The notes below the pieces were generated by a model. That model did no database searches and was not told the DNA's origin. It worked only from the letters and a program-made list of their open reading frames with translations. Position numbers and translations under genes: made by a program. A stretch of 64,000 bases of DNA. Source: Kribbella jejuensis (GTDB lineage: Bacteria; Actinomycetota; Actinomycetes; Propionibacteriales; Kribbellaceae). Of this stretch, positions 8,570 to 17,830 are shown one piece after another (position 1 is the first letter of the stretch; each line of letters begins with the position of its first letter). The DNA is taken from assembly GCF_006715085.1 (NCBI RefSeq), contig NZ_VFMM01000001.1, positions 1,922,001 through 1,986,000 on the forward strand, read 5' to 3'.

Positions 8570-10051
8570 TCAGGTTAGCCAGTCGGTCAGCGGGCCGATC
8601 GCGAAGTACACCACGAACAGCGCCGCGACCACCCACATCAGCGGGTGCACCTGGCGGGCCTTGCCGCGGACCAGCTTCAGGATCACGAACGAGACGAACC
8701 CGGCGCCGATACCGGCCGAGATCGAGTACGTGAACGGCATCAGCACGATCGTCAGGAACGCCGGGAACGCGACCTCGATGTCGTCGAAGTCGATCCCCTT
8801 GACCTGCGTCATCATCAGGAACCCGACCAGGATCAGCGCCGGCGTCGCCGCCTCGTACGGCACCAGGGTGACCAGCGGCGCGACCACCATCGAGATCAGG
8901 AAGCAGATCCCGGTCACCACACTCGCCAACCCGGTCCGCGCGCCCTCACCGACGCCGGAAGCGGATTCGATGTACGACGTGTTGCTGGACACCGAGGCGG
9001 CGCCACCGGCCGCGGCGGCGAGGCTGTCGACGATCAGGATGCGCTGCGAGTTCGGCGGGATGCCGTCCTCGTCGTTCAGGCCCGCCTCGGCGCCGATCGC
9101 GGTCATCGTGCCCATCGTGTCGAAGAAGTCCGCGAGCATCAGCGTGAAGATCAGCAGCAGCGCCGACACCACGCCGACCTTGCCGAACGAGCCGAACAGG
9201 TTGAACTCGCCGATCGTGTCCAGGTTGGGTTTCGTGAACCAGTGATCGGGCAGTTTCGGCACGCTCAGGCCCCAGCCGCCGGGGTTCTTGTCGGACCGGG
9301 CGCCGATGTTGCCGATCGCCTCGATCACGATCGCCAGCACGGTCGCGGCCAGGATGCCGATCAGGATCGAGCCCTTCACCTTGCGGGCGTACAGGATCGC
9401 GATCAGGATCAGGCCGAACACGAACACCAGTACCGGCCAGCCGCGGAGGTTGCCGCCGACACCGAGTTCGACCGGTGGGCCGCCGGCCGCGGCGGGACGG
9501 CGGACGAAGCCGGCGTCGATGACACCGATGAACGCGATGAACAGGCCGATGCCGACGCTGATCGCGACCTTCAACTGCAGCGGTACGGCCTCGAAGACCG
9601 CTCTGCGGAAACCGGTCAGCACCAGGATCAGGATGATCAGGCCCTCGAGCACCACCAGGCCCATCGCGTCGGCCCAGGTCATCTTGGTCGCGACCGAGAA
9701 CGCCAGGAACGCGTTCAGGCCGAGGCCGGTGGCGAGCGCGAGCGGGAAGTTCGCGACCACGCCCATCAGGATCGTGACCACGCCGGCCACCAGCGCGGTG
9801 GCCACGGCGATCTTCGCGATCGCGGCCGCCGGGTCGGTACCACCACCGACGAACTGGCCGGCGCCGTCCTTCACGGTGCCGATGATCAGTGGGTTCAGCA
9901 CGACGATGTACGCCATCGTGAAGAACGTCACCAGACCACCGCGAATCTCGCGACCGAGCGTGGATCCGCGTTCACTGATCTTGAAGAACGAGTCCAGAGG
10001 ACCGTGCAGGGAGCGGGCCGGAGCGGCCTGGGACGAGCTCATGCCCCGCAT
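8570..10051 (-). CDS. NCS2-family purine permease (AzgA-like)
   Basis: A 493-residue inner-membrane nucleobase:cation symporter, probably for guanine, hypoxanthine or adenine. GGLVTFFTMAYIVVLNPLII near the N-terminus and NAFLAFSVATKMTWADAMGL are characteristic of the AzgA subgroup rather than the uracil/xanthine subgroup. About 12-14 hydrophobic segments follow, including FFDTMGTMTAIGAEAGL and SSNTSYIESASGVGEGARTG. ATG 10051 and ATG 10042 are both possible starts. It lies just upstream of the S9 peptidase on the same strand. Confidence 0.88.
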   Translation of the reverse strand: MRGMSSSQAAPARSLHGPLDSFFKISERGSTLGREIRGGLVTFFTMAYIVVLNPLIIGTVKDGAGQFVGGGTDPAAAIAKIAVATALVAGVVTILMGVVANFPLALATGLGLNAFLAFSVATKMTWADAMGLVVLEGLIILILVLTGFRRAVFEAVPLQLKVAISVGIGLFIAFIGVIDAGFVRRPAAAGGPPVELGVGGNLRGWPVLVFVFGLILIAILYARKVKGSILIGILAATVLAIVIEAIGNIGARSDKNPGGWGLSVPKLPDHWFTKPNLDTIGEFNLFGSFGKVGVVSALLLIFTLMLADFFDTMGTMTAIGAEAGLNDEDGIPPNSQRILIVDSLAAAAGGAASVSSNTSYIESASGVGEGARTGLASVVTGICFLISMVVAPLVTLVPYEAATPALILVGFLMMTQVKGIDFDDIEVAFPAFLTIVLMPFTYSISAGIGAGFVSFVILKLVRGKARQVHPLMWVVAALFVVYFAIGPLTDWLT

Positions 10052-10116
10052 AGTGCCAGTTCCTACCGGGCAGTTGCGAGCACTTAGGTCAAACCGTTGC
10101 GGGTTAAGGTAGGTCC

Positions 10117-10425
10117 GTGACCGAGGAGGCTGTGCCGAAGAAGCGGAGCGACCCGACGAGTCAGCTGGCGCGTGGTGAGCTGGTGCATGCCGAGGTCAAG
10201 CCGCTCGACCTGTCCGGCATCCCCAGCGTGATCACCGGCATCGTCTTGTGGGCCGTCGCCGGGGTCGTCCTGTTCTTCCTCCGCAACCGCCTCACCGCCG
10301 ACGGCCTCGACTGGTGGCTCTGGGTCCCCGTCGCCGGCTTCGGCCTGGGCCTGATCGGCCTGTGGTACTGCAAACGCCGCTGGACCGCCATCCAAGCCGG
10401 GCAGCGCTCCACCACCGAGGACTGA
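10117..10425 (+). CDS. DUF2530 small membrane protein
   Basis: A 102-residue protein with two membrane segments (about 35-52, ITGIVLWAVAGVVLFFL, and 64-82, WLWVPVAGFGLGLIGLWYC). The N-terminus is charged and cytoplasmic. The spacing and the WWLWVPVAG motif match DUF2530, an actinobacterial family of unknown function. GTG start at 10117. It sits next to the DUF3027 gene, as I recall for M. tuberculosis Rv0882/Rv0883c. Confidence 0.8.
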   Translation: MTEEAVPKKRSDPTSQLARGELVHAEVKPLDLSGIPSVITGIVLWAVAGVVLFFLRNRLTADGLDWWLWVPVAGFGLGLIGLWYCKRRWTAIQAGQRSTTED

Positions 10426-10452
10426 ACCACCCTCGACCCAGCGGCCGCGGGG

Positions 10453-11235
10453 TCAGTCCTCGGATTGGGCCAGTTCGAGGGTGTCGTAGCCGGTGGTGTC
10501 GAAGGCGTGTTCGGCGTTGGGGTGGTCGGGGGCTTCGACGGTGGCGTCGGAGTGGGCTCCGCAGCCGTAGTCGTAGGCGACGACCCGGGCCTCGCCGGGG
10601 GCCATTTCGTTGGCGCAGACACCGAAGGCCTGGCCGAGGCTGTCCGCGAGGCGGATCCAGTAGCCGCAGGAGTAGCACTTGTACGGGACGGCCTGGGCGA
10701 TCGCGGACGTCGGGCCGAAGTCCCCGGCGTACCAGCGTTCGGCGGCGTCCTCGCGTCCGAACGGCGACAGCACCCGCTCGCGACCGAGGCCGAGCTCCTC
10801 GACGACCGTGAGTACGTCGTCAGGAGCGTCGGTGGTGTCGGTGAAGCCGGGCTCGAGGCGCGGGTCGTCCGGCAGCGTCGGGAACAGGTCGCCCGGGCGC
10901 AGGTCGCCGGGCTGTACCCGCTCCGACCACGGCACCCACTCCGGCGCGACCACCGCGTCGTCGCCCGGCAGCATCACGACCTCGTTGATCGTGACGGTCT
11001 TCGCGCGGGACGCGCGGGTCACCGTGACCGCCCAGCGCCAGCCGCGGTACCCGGGGTGGGTCGAGGCGAAGTAGTGCGTGACGAGGCGCTCGCCCTCGAC
11101 CAGGTAGCCGAGGTGCTCGCCAACCTGTGCGGCGCCGGCCTCGGCGATCGCGGCCTCCCGCGCCGGTTCGACCGCCGCGACGGCGACGGCGTCGGGCTTC
11201 GCGCGGACCGGTTCCGGTGCTTTGACGGGAGTCAC
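10453..11235 (-). CDS. DUF3027 protein
   Basis: A 260-residue soluble protein. Signatures are GEHLGYLVEGERLVTHYFAS, GYRGWRWAVTVTRA and YKCYSCGYWIRLADSLGQAF, followed by ANEMAPGEARVVAYDYGCGA and an acidic tail. The CYSC, VCANE and YGCGAH cysteines and histidine could bind a metal; that is inference. GTG 11235 is chosen because the open frame beyond it runs into the divergent MFS coding region and becomes proline/arginine-rich. The family is conserved in actinobacteria without a known role. Confidence 0.82.
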   Translation of the reverse strand: MTPVKAPEPVRAKPDAVAVAAVEPAREAAIAEAGAAQVGEHLGYLVEGERLVTHYFASTHPGYRGWRWAVTVTRASRAKTVTINEVVMLPGDDAVVAPEWVPWSERVQPGDLRPGDLFPTLPDDPRLEPGFTDTTDAPDDVLTVVEELGLGRERVLSPFGREDAAERWYAGDFGPTSAIAQAVPYKCYSCGYWIRLADSLGQAFGVCANEMAPGEARVVAYDYGCGAHSDATVEAPDHPNAEHAFDTTGYDTLELAQSED

Positions 11236-11341
11236 AATCGCCCATTCTCGCACGCCTTCCGGCGGACGCCGAACCGCCCGCGGCAGACGTTCGTACGCGC
11301 GGTACCTGCGGTCTGTCGCCACGAGGAGGCAGGATGGTTTC

Positions 11342-13201
11342 ATGCACTCCCCCGACCGGCCCGACCCCGACGCCCGCGACCCCCGCGGCGGGCAGTCACG
11401 TGGCGACCGGGGCAACGCGCACGCAGGCGGCGGCGAGCCGGCGGCCGGTGGGAAGGGGAAGCCGGCTGGGGAGCGGTTGGGGGAGGCTCGGGAGCGGGTC
11501 GGTAGTGCTGGGAAGAAGGTTGGGAGTGCCAGTAAGAAGGTCGGGCACGCCTCGAAGGTGGGGGCCGAGGGCGTTGCGACGGCTTCGCGGAAGGCGGCTG
11601 AGGTCGGGGGGCGGATCGGCCGGGCGACCGGTCGGCGGATTCGTGGGCTGACGAGTGCGCAAGGGGCCGGTGAATCGGGTCTGTCGCGGCTGATCGAGCT
11701 CGGGGCAGTCAACGCCGCGGGTGACACCGCGTTCGCCGTATCGCTGGCCGGCACCGTGTTCTTCACCGTCCCCAGCGGTCAGGCGCGGGATGGGGTTGCG
11801 TTGTTCCTGCTGCTGACGATGGCGCCGTTCGCGTTGATGGCGCCGCTGATCGGCCCGATCCTCGACCGGTTCCGGCACGGTCGCCGCTGGGCGATCGGCG
11901 CGACGCTGGGTGCCCGCGCGTTCCTTGTCTGGGCGCTGGCGTCGTCCGTCACCACCCACAACTCGGTCTGGCTCTACCCGGCGGCGCTCGGCTGTCTGGT
12001 GGCCTCCAAGGCGTACGGCGTCACGCGCGCGTCCGCCGTACCGCGACTGCTCCCCAAACAGATCACGCTCGTCACCGCCAACTCCCGGATCTCGCTCGCG
12101 GGCGTGGCCGGCGCGACGATCGGTGCCGGGATCGCGGGCGCGTTCGCGGCGATCGGCCCGCAGTGGTCGCTGCGCTGGGCGGCGCTGGTGTACATCGTCG
12201 GCCTGATCCTCGCGATCCGGCTGCCGAGCGCGGTCGACTCCCCCGCCGACGAGGAAGTCACCGGTACGGCGGGACGCGACGCACGCCGGCAGGCGATCAC
12301 GGCCGCGGTGTCGCGCGGGATCCGGTGCAATCTCGGACTGCGGTTCGTGTCCGGGTTCCTGACCATGTACCTGGCGTTCCTGCTCCGCGACCAACCGGTC
12401 AGCGGGGTGAAGGGTGCGGTCGCCGCCGGAGCGGTGGTCGCCGCGGCCGGCATCGGCAACAGTCTCGGTACCCTGGTCGGATCGTTGCTCAAGGCACGTA
12501 AACCGGAGGGTGTCGTACTCGCCGTACTGCTCGCCGACGCCGCGGTGGCGGTCGCGGTCGCGGTGCTCTACGGGTTCCCGATCCTCATCGCGCTCGGGTT
12601 GGTGGCCGGGTTGTGCAGCTCGCTCGGGAAGCTGTCGCTGGACGCGATGATCCAGCGCGACGTCCCGGAGTCCGTGCGTACGTCGGTGTTCGCGCGCTCG
12701 GAGACGGTGCTGCAGCTCGCGTGGGTCCTCGGCGGTGGGTGCGGGATCGTCCTGCCGCTGATCCCTCGGCTCGGCTTCGGCTTCCTCGCGGGCGTCTTGC
12801 TCGTGGTGGTTTTCCTGGTACTGCGGATGCGCCCGTCGTCACGTCCCACCCAGGGGCCGCTGCGTCCCGGCGGGCTGGGCGGTCCGCGGACGGACGGACC
12901 GCAACCGCGACGGAACCCGTCGCACGACGCCCCGTCCGAGAGCACCACGCGGACGATCCTGAGCGTCGCCGAACAACGCGCGAACCGGGCCGGCCGCTCG
13001 AGCACCCAGGACGAGCCGACCGTCGAGTGGCGCTCCAGCAGTCCCAAGTCCCCCGAACAGCCGGTCGGCCGCTGGTGGAGCGGCCAGACCGAGGACGACG
13101 AGAAGACCGTCGAAGAACCCGCGCCGTGGTCGGAAGAACCGACGGAGGAACGCACCCAATCCCCCTTCAAACGCCGCCCCAAGAACCGCCCACCCCGCTG
13201 A
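11342..13201 (+). CDS. MFS transporter with long disordered N- and C-terminal extensions
   Basis: A 619-residue major facilitator. Residues 1-115 are hydrophilic: a glycine/arginine-rich start, then a lysine repeat (GKKVGSASKKVGHASKVG) resembling an amphipathic repeat helix. About 12 membrane segments follow (115-495; ELGAVNAAGDTAFAVSLAG, APFALMAPLIGPILDRFRHG as motif A, ALGLVAGLCSSLGKLSLDAM). The last 120 residues are disordered, with acidic and Ser/Thr-rich stretches. ATG 11342 follows GAGGAGG. Similar large MFS proteins occur near cspA-type genes in actinobacteria (compare Rv0876c, from memory). The substrate is unknown. Confidence 0.82.
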   Translation: MHSPDRPDPDARDPRGGQSRGDRGNAHAGGGEPAAGGKGKPAGERLGEARERVGSAGKKVGSASKKVGHASKVGAEGVATASRKAAEVGGRIGRATGRRIRGLTSAQGAGESGLSRLIELGAVNAAGDTAFAVSLAGTVFFTVPSGQARDGVALFLLLTMAPFALMAPLIGPILDRFRHGRRWAIGATLGARAFLVWALASSVTTHNSVWLYPAALGCLVASKAYGVTRASAVPRLLPKQITLVTANSRISLAGVAGATIGAGIAGAFAAIGPQWSLRWAALVYIVGLILAIRLPSAVDSPADEEVTGTAGRDARRQAITAAVSRGIRCNLGLRFVSGFLTMYLAFLLRDQPVSGVKGAVAAGAVVAAAGIGNSLGTLVGSLLKARKPEGVVLAVLLADAAVAVAVAVLYGFPILIALGLVAGLCSSLGKLSLDAMIQRDVPESVRTSVFARSETVLQLAWVLGGGCGIVLPLIPRLGFGFLAGVLLVVVFLVLRMRPSSRPTQGPLRPGGLGGPRTDGPQPRRNPSHDAPSESTTRTILSVAEQRANRAGRSSTQDEPTVEWRSSSPKSPEQPVGRWWSGQTEDDEKTVEEPAPWSEEPTEERTQSPFKRRPKNRPPR

Positions 13202-13305
13202 CCACCAACCGCTGCGCGGGGGGAAAGCCGGTGGGCGGACGGGGGCCGGCCGCGACTTCCGGTGGGTCAGGCGGCGGGTTGGGTGGGCCGCCGCTTGGGG
13301 TCGGG

Positions 13306-14844
13306 TCAGGCTGCCGGGGTTAGGTCCGCCTGCTCTTGAGCAGGCGCTTCGGTCGGGGTGGTCGGCTTGGTGCCTCGGAGGGTGAGGGTGGTGGTGACGG
13401 CTGTTGTCAGGAGGAGGATGGCTCCTACCAGGGCGACCACGTTCATGCTGTGGGTGAAGGCGTGGCGTGCTGTGGTCAGGACGGTGTCCGCTAGTTGGGC
13501 TGGAAGGTGCGCGGCTGCGGCGGTGGCTGCGGGAAGGCCTTCGCGGACCGGGCCGGATGCGCCGGCGGGGAGGTCGGAGCGGTAGACCGCGGTGCCGATC
13601 GAGCCGAGAACCGCGATGCCGAGGGCGCCGCCGAACTCGGAGCAGGTTTCCATGACGGCCGACGCGGACCCGGCGCGCTCAGGCGCCACCGCGCCGACGA
13701 TCGCTTCGGTCACCAGCGTCATCACCATCACCAGGCCGGCGGCGAGCAGACCGGCTCCGACAAGCGGTACGGCGAGTGACGAGTCGACGCGCACCTGGGT
13801 GAGTACGCCGTATCCGGAAGCCGCGAGCACGAAGGCCCCGCCGATCACGTGGGCCCGATCCAGCTTCCCCGCCAGCGCGGTCGCCAGCGGAGCGGCACCG
13901 CCGACGAGCACCGACGGAGCGAGCGACCACAGTGCGGCCTTCAGCGGCGAGAGCCCGTGGACCAACTGCAGGTACTGCGTAAGGAACACCGCGTTGCCGA
14001 CCAGCGCCAACGTACCGACGGTGTTCGCCGCCAGCGACCCGCTGAACGCCCGGTTCCGGAACATCGACAGCTCCACCATCGGGTGCTCCGCGGTCCGCTG
14101 CCGCTGTACGAACAGCACCCCGAACACCAGCCCGGCAACGATCGCGACCACCGGCAGCGCCGACACTCCATGCGCCGCGATCTCCTTGACGCCCCAGATC
14201 ACCGGCAGCACGGCGGCCAGCGACAGCACTGAGCCCAACAGGTCGAACCGCCCGCGCACCGGCGCCTTGAACTCCGGCAGCAGCATCGGGGCGAGTACGA
14301 CGAGCAGCACCATCGCCGGGGTGTTGATCAGGAACACCGAACCCCACCAGAAGTGCTCCAGCAGGAACCCGCCGAGCACCGGCCCGAGGGTGATGCCGCC
14401 CATCATCACCGCGCTCCAGAACGCGATCGCCTTCTGCCGCTGCTTGGCGTCGTGGAACATGTTGCGGATCAGCGCGAGCGTCGACGGCATCAGGGTCGCA
14501 CCGCCGATCCCGAGCACGGCCCGGGCGGCGATCAGTTGCTCCGGGTTCTGCGCGTACGCCGCAGCGACGGACGCGAGCCCGAAGCCGATCGCCCCGAACA
14601 GCAGCAGCCGGCGCCGCCCGATCCGGTCCCCGAGCGAACCCATCGTGATCAGCAGACCGGCGAGCACGAACCCGTAGATGTCGAAGATCCACAACTGCTC
14701 GGTGGCGCTGACGCCGAGGTCCGCGCTGATGAACGGGACCGCGAAGTACAGCACCGACACGTCCATCGAGACCAGCAGCAGCGGCAGCGCGAGCACGCCG
14801 AGCGCGATCCACTCCTTGCGTCCCGCCCGTTCGTTCGGACCCAT
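13306..14844 (-). CDS. DHA2-family (EmrB/QacA-like) multidrug MFS exporter
   Basis: A 512-residue, 14-segment drug:proton antiporter. LLLVSMDVSVLYFAVPFI carries the acidic residue in helix 1 typical of QacA-type pumps. ATEQLWIFDIYGFVLAGLLI, GSLGDRIGRRRLLLFGAIGF (motif A) and VLGIGGATLMPSTLALIRN (motif C region) follow. It is transcribed away from a TetR regulator with palindromes between them, the usual layout for a TetR-repressed pump. Confidence 0.9.
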   Translation of the reverse strand: MGPNERAGRKEWIALGVLALPLLLVSMDVSVLYFAVPFISADLGVSATEQLWIFDIYGFVLAGLLITMGSLGDRIGRRRLLLFGAIGFGLASVAAAYAQNPEQLIAARAVLGIGGATLMPSTLALIRNMFHDAKQRQKAIAFWSAVMMGGITLGPVLGGFLLEHFWWGSVFLINTPAMVLLVVLAPMLLPEFKAPVRGRFDLLGSVLSLAAVLPVIWGVKEIAAHGVSALPVVAIVAGLVFGVLFVQRQRTAEHPMVELSMFRNRAFSGSLAANTVGTLALVGNAVFLTQYLQLVHGLSPLKAALWSLAPSVLVGGAAPLATALAGKLDRAHVIGGAFVLAASGYGVLTQVRVDSSLAVPLVGAGLLAAGLVMVMTLVTEAIVGAVAPERAGSASAVMETCSEFGGALGIAVLGSIGTAVYRSDLPAGASGPVREGLPAATAAAAHLPAQLADTVLTTARHAFTHSMNVVALVGAILLLTTAVTTTLTLRGTKPTTPTEAPAQEQADLTPAA

Positions 14845-14859
14845 GACGACCCCTCCGGT

Positions 14860-14934
14860 TTATCTGTCTACGCCGCACACTGTGTGCGCCGTACACAAAC
14901 CATAGACGAGACTGTCTATGTTGTAAACAGATAA
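14860..14934. promoter_or_regulatory. TetR-type operator region between the DHA2 exporter and tetR
   Basis: Three nested symmetries lie in the intergenic region: CGCACAC-T-GTGTGCG (14874-14888, perfect 7-1-7), CATAGAC-N6-GTCTATG (14901-14907/14914-14920, perfect) and outer arms TTATCTGT/ACAGATAA (14860-14867/14927-14934). The exporter ATG is only about 16 bp from the first. These are probable binding sites for the adjacent TetR regulator. Confidence 0.6.
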
Positions 14935-15003
14935 GATCGAGGGAAAGATGAAGGAAAGAAGCCTCGCTTCGCTCGGCGGAGGGGAGGGAGAGGGTGGGTG
15001 GGC

Positions 15004-15732
15004 ATGGAAGAGCTACCGAGGGTGTTGCAGCAGCTCTGGGGTTTCGAGGGGCGGAGCCGTCCGGGGCCGAAGCCGGCGTTTCACATCAGCGACATCGCGC
15101 GGGCCGCGGTCAAACTCGCGGACGCCGGCGGGCTGGCCGCGGTCTCGATGAGCAAGGTGGCCGCCGAGCTCGGCTTCACCACGATGTCGCTCTACCGCTA
15201 CGTCGACGCCAAGGACGACCTGTACGTCGTCATGCTCGAACACGCCTTCGGCGAACCGCCGACCCTGCCGCAGGACCACGGCTGGCGGGCCCGGATCACC
15301 GCCTGGGCCGAGGCGTTCCGCGACGGACTACGTCGGCATCCGTGGATCCTGCAGATCCCGGTCCAGGAGCCGCCGCTCTCACCGAAGCAGTTGGCCTGGA
15401 TGGAGGCCGGGCTGCAGGCGTTCGACGGTACGCCGCTGACACCGCAGGACCGGCTGTCGGCGATGCTGCTCGTGAACATCTACATCCGCGGTGCGACACA
15501 ACTCACCGCGAACATGCTGACCGACCCGGACGCCGTTCAGGAGGCCGACCGGCTCTACACCCAGCGCCTCACGATGCTGGCCACCACCGACCGGTTTCCG
15601 GGCATCGCCGCAACCCTCGAGCTACCGCCGGACGAGGGCTTCGGGGGCGACTTCGACACCACCGAGTTCGGGTTCGGGCTGGACACCGTGCTGGACGGCA
15701 TCCAGTCCCGGATCGATCGACTGCGGAGCTGA
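15004..15732 (+). CDS. TetR/AcrR-family transcriptional regulator
   Basis: A 242-residue repressor. The DNA-binding helix-turn-helix (about 28-75: ISDIARAAVKLADAGGLAAV and ELGFTTMSLYRYVDAKDDLY) is followed by a ligand-binding domain of the TetR_C_11 type (RITAWAEAFRDGLRRHPWI). ATG 15004 and GTG 14998 are both usable after a purine-rich GGAGGGAG stretch. It is divergent from the DHA2 pump and so probably its drug-responsive repressor. Confidence 0.85.
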   Translation: MEELPRVLQQLWGFEGRSRPGPKPAFHISDIARAAVKLADAGGLAAVSMSKVAAELGFTTMSLYRYVDAKDDLYVVMLEHAFGEPPTLPQDHGWRARITAWAEAFRDGLRRHPWILQIPVQEPPLSPKQLAWMEAGLQAFDGTPLTPQDRLSAMLLVNIYIRGATQLTANMLTDPDAVQEADRLYTQRLTMLATTDRFPGIAATLELPPDEGFGGDFDTTEFGFGLDTVLDGIQSRIDRLRS

Positions 15733-15734
15733 CC

Positions 15735-16118
15735 TCAGACGTCGAGCTTGTCCGCGACACCGCGCAGGACGGTCGCGACCTGGCGGGCGGACTTGCCGTC
15801 GGGCTGGCGGCCCCGCCGGTAGTTCTCACCGAGCCGGTCGAGGAGTTTGATCAGGTCCTCGATCACGACCTGCATCTCCTCGGGCTTCGGCCGCATCGCC
15901 TTGGCCACCGACGGCGGCGGGTCGATCAGCCGGACCTGCAGGGCCTGCTCGCCCTTGCGGCCCTCGACGACGCCGAACTCGACCTTCTGACCCGGCTTCA
16001 GGTTGGTCACACCCGACGGCAGGGCCTCGGCGCGGACGTAGACGTCCCCGCCCTCCTCCTTGCTGAGGAATCCGAACCCCTTCTCGGAGTCATACCACTT
16101 CACCTTGCCAACGGGCAC
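15735..16118 (-). CDS. cold-shock domain protein with C-terminal helical extension
   Basis: A 127-residue nucleic-acid-binding protein. Residues 1-63 form the cold-shock OB fold: GKVKWYDSEKGFGFLS carries RNP1 and DVYVRA stands in the RNP2 position. Residues 75-127 are a charged helical extension (MQVVIEDLIKLLDRLGENYR) found in the longer actinobacterial members such as Rv0871. GTG 16118 is preferred because GAAGAGG lies five bases upstream and the protein then opens VPVGKVKWY. A long leader (16119-16246) contains two CTCAGAG repeats. Confidence 0.85.
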   Translation of the reverse strand: MPVGKVKWYDSEKGFGFLSKEEGGDVYVRAEALPSGVTNLKPGQKVEFGVVEGRKGEQALQVRLIDPPPSVAKAMRPKPEEMQVVIEDLIKLLDRLGENYRRGRQPDGKSARQVATVLRGVADKLDV

Positions 16119-16246
16119 GGGAACCTCTTCAGTCGTCAATGTCTCGGAATCGAAAACCCAGCGTACGTGAAGCTGCGCAACCGCGCCTCCGGGAAACTAC
16201 CTGATCCGGCAGCGTCCCGCACCCCTCAGAGTTCCCAGGCACCCTC

Positions 16247-17722
16247 TCAGAGGTTGCGATACTTTTCGGGCTCCGGCAGCCGTTCGTTCATCGACCCGGA
16301 GCGGAATCCACGCGGGTCGACCTGCGCGGTCGCGAACCCTTCCGCGACCACCGCGTCCACCAGCTCCTGCTGATCCACCCGGTCCAGCAGCGCGGCGTCG
16401 ATCTCGATCGAGGCGCTGTCGCCGAGGTCGCGGACGCGGACGTTCTCGACGTCGTACGACGACAACTTGGCGCGGACCGCCTGCTCGGCCCGGTCCACCC
16501 GGGCGAGCAGGTTCGGAGTGATCCGGATGCCGTACGCGATCCGGCTCGACAGGCACGCCGCGGCCGGCTTGTCCGAGGTCTCCAGGCTCCAGCTGCGCGA
16601 GGCAGCACGGATCTGCTCCTTCGTCAGCCGGGCGTCCCGCAGCGGAGTGAGCGCGCCGCGTTCGAACGCGGCCCGGATACCCGGACGGAAGCCGGCGATC
16701 GCGTCGTCGGCGTTGGTGCCGGTGGCGATCGCGGTGATGCCGAACTCGTCGGCGATCGGCTGCAGCGTCTCGATCAACTCGGCCTTGCAGAAGTAGCACC
16801 GCGCACCGGAGTTGGCCTGGTACCCCTCGCGCTCCATCTCGTGCGTGTGCGGGGTGACATGCCGTACGCCGAGGCTGTCGGCGAACCGCGCCGCCGGCTC
16901 GAGCTCGGCCACCGGTAACGACGGCGAGACCGCGGTCGCCGCGATCACGTTCGCGGGCCCGATCGCCCGCGCCGCCGCCGCCAGCAGGAACGCCGAGTCG
17001 GCGCCACCGCTGAACGCGACGAGCATCTTGTCGTACGACGAGAGCCGCCGCATCAGGGCCTCGAGCCGCTGTTCGAGCACGTACTCCTCGAGCCAGGCGG
17101 GGAACTCGGTCAGGTCGTTGAGCACGACGTCGGCGCCGTACGCGCGCAACTCGTCCGCGGTGAACGGACCCGTCGCGACCGCTACCGCGAGCGCGCCGGC
17201 CGCATGCGCGCCGTCGATGTCCGCGGTGTGGTCGCCGACGAAGACCGTCGCGCCGTGCTCGCGCAGCGCCATCCCCTTCTCGGCTCCGTGCAGGTCACCG
17301 ACCGGCTCGTCGACGTCCAGGCCGAGGTGCTCGAGGTGCAGCCGCACCGACGGCGTGTACTTCGCCGACACGACCATCGTCCGCCCGCGCAGCGCCCGGA
17401 TAGTGGCCAGCGACTCGGCCACGCCCGGCAGCGGCAAACTGCCTGAGATCGCGTGCTCCGGGTAGTGCTCGCGGTACCGCGCGACCATCGCGTCGACCTG
17501 CTCGGGCGGGAACCAGTTCGCCATCTCCCAGGTCAGCGGCGGGCCGAGCCGGCTCACCACCAGGTCGGTGTCGATGGGCACGCCGGTCTCCGCGGCCAGC
17601 AGGTCCCAGACCGCCTGGATCCCCGGCCGCGAGTCGATCAGCGTCATGTCCAGATCGAACCCGACGACCAGCTCCGGCACGTCGGCGGTATCGGGGGCGG
17701 GTTCAAGAGCGGCGGTTGACAC
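16247..17722 (-). CDS. HAD hydrolase - LarE-type sulfur transferase fusion
   Basis: A 491-residue two-domain protein. Residues 18-210 are a HAD-superfamily phosphatase with all four motifs: DLDMT (23-27), Ser119, Lys149 and GDHTAD (163-168). Residues 215-491 are a LarE-like PP-loop ATPase: SGGADS (238-243), ATAVSPSLP, GTNADD (335-340) and RPG. LarE makes the nickel-pincer precursor by donating sulfur. Here RCYFCK (Cys309, Cys312) and ACLSSR (Cys390) give the three-cysteine pattern linked to [4Fe-4S]-type LarE rather than only the single sacrificial cysteine. No LarB or LarC is in the window. GTG 17722 is chosen over 17764. Confidence 0.82.
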   Translation of the reverse strand: MSTAALEPAPDTADVPELVVGFDLDMTLIDSRPGIQAVWDLLAAETGVPIDTDLVVSRLGPPLTWEMANWFPPEQVDAMVARYREHYPEHAISGSLPLPGVAESLATIRALRGRTMVVSAKYTPSVRLHLEHLGLDVDEPVGDLHGAEKGMALREHGATVFVGDHTADIDGAHAAGALAVAVATGPFTADELRAYGADVVLNDLTEFPAWLEEYVLEQRLEALMRRLSSYDKMLVAFSGGADSAFLLAAAARAIGPANVIAATAVSPSLPVAELEPAARFADSLGVRHVTPHTHEMEREGYQANSGARCYFCKAELIETLQPIADEFGITAIATGTNADDAIAGFRPGIRAAFERGALTPLRDARLTKEQIRAASRSWSLETSDKPAAACLSSRIAYGIRITPNLLARVDRAEQAVRAKLSSYDVENVRVRDLGDSASIEIDAALLDRVDQQELVDAVVAEGFATAQVDPRGFRSGSMNERLPEPEKYRNL

Positions 17723-17830
17723 GTCCCCAACCCTACGTGACCCGCGCAGCGGCCGGTCTCGCATCCCGAAACAAGCCCAAAGTCTACTAAATCAGCTGGA
17801 TTATAGGAGTTAACCGACCGTGAGGGAGTC

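Noticed and set aside
10453..11766. A 437-residue version of the DUF3027 protein
   Set aside because: The extra N-terminal part is proline/arginine-rich and lies over the divergent MFS coding region; GTG 11235 gives the normal family length.
17790..17806. Inverted AAATC/GATT element between the HAD-LarE and dioxygenase genes as an operator
   Set aside because: Only four to five bases pair and no regulator gene is adjacent.
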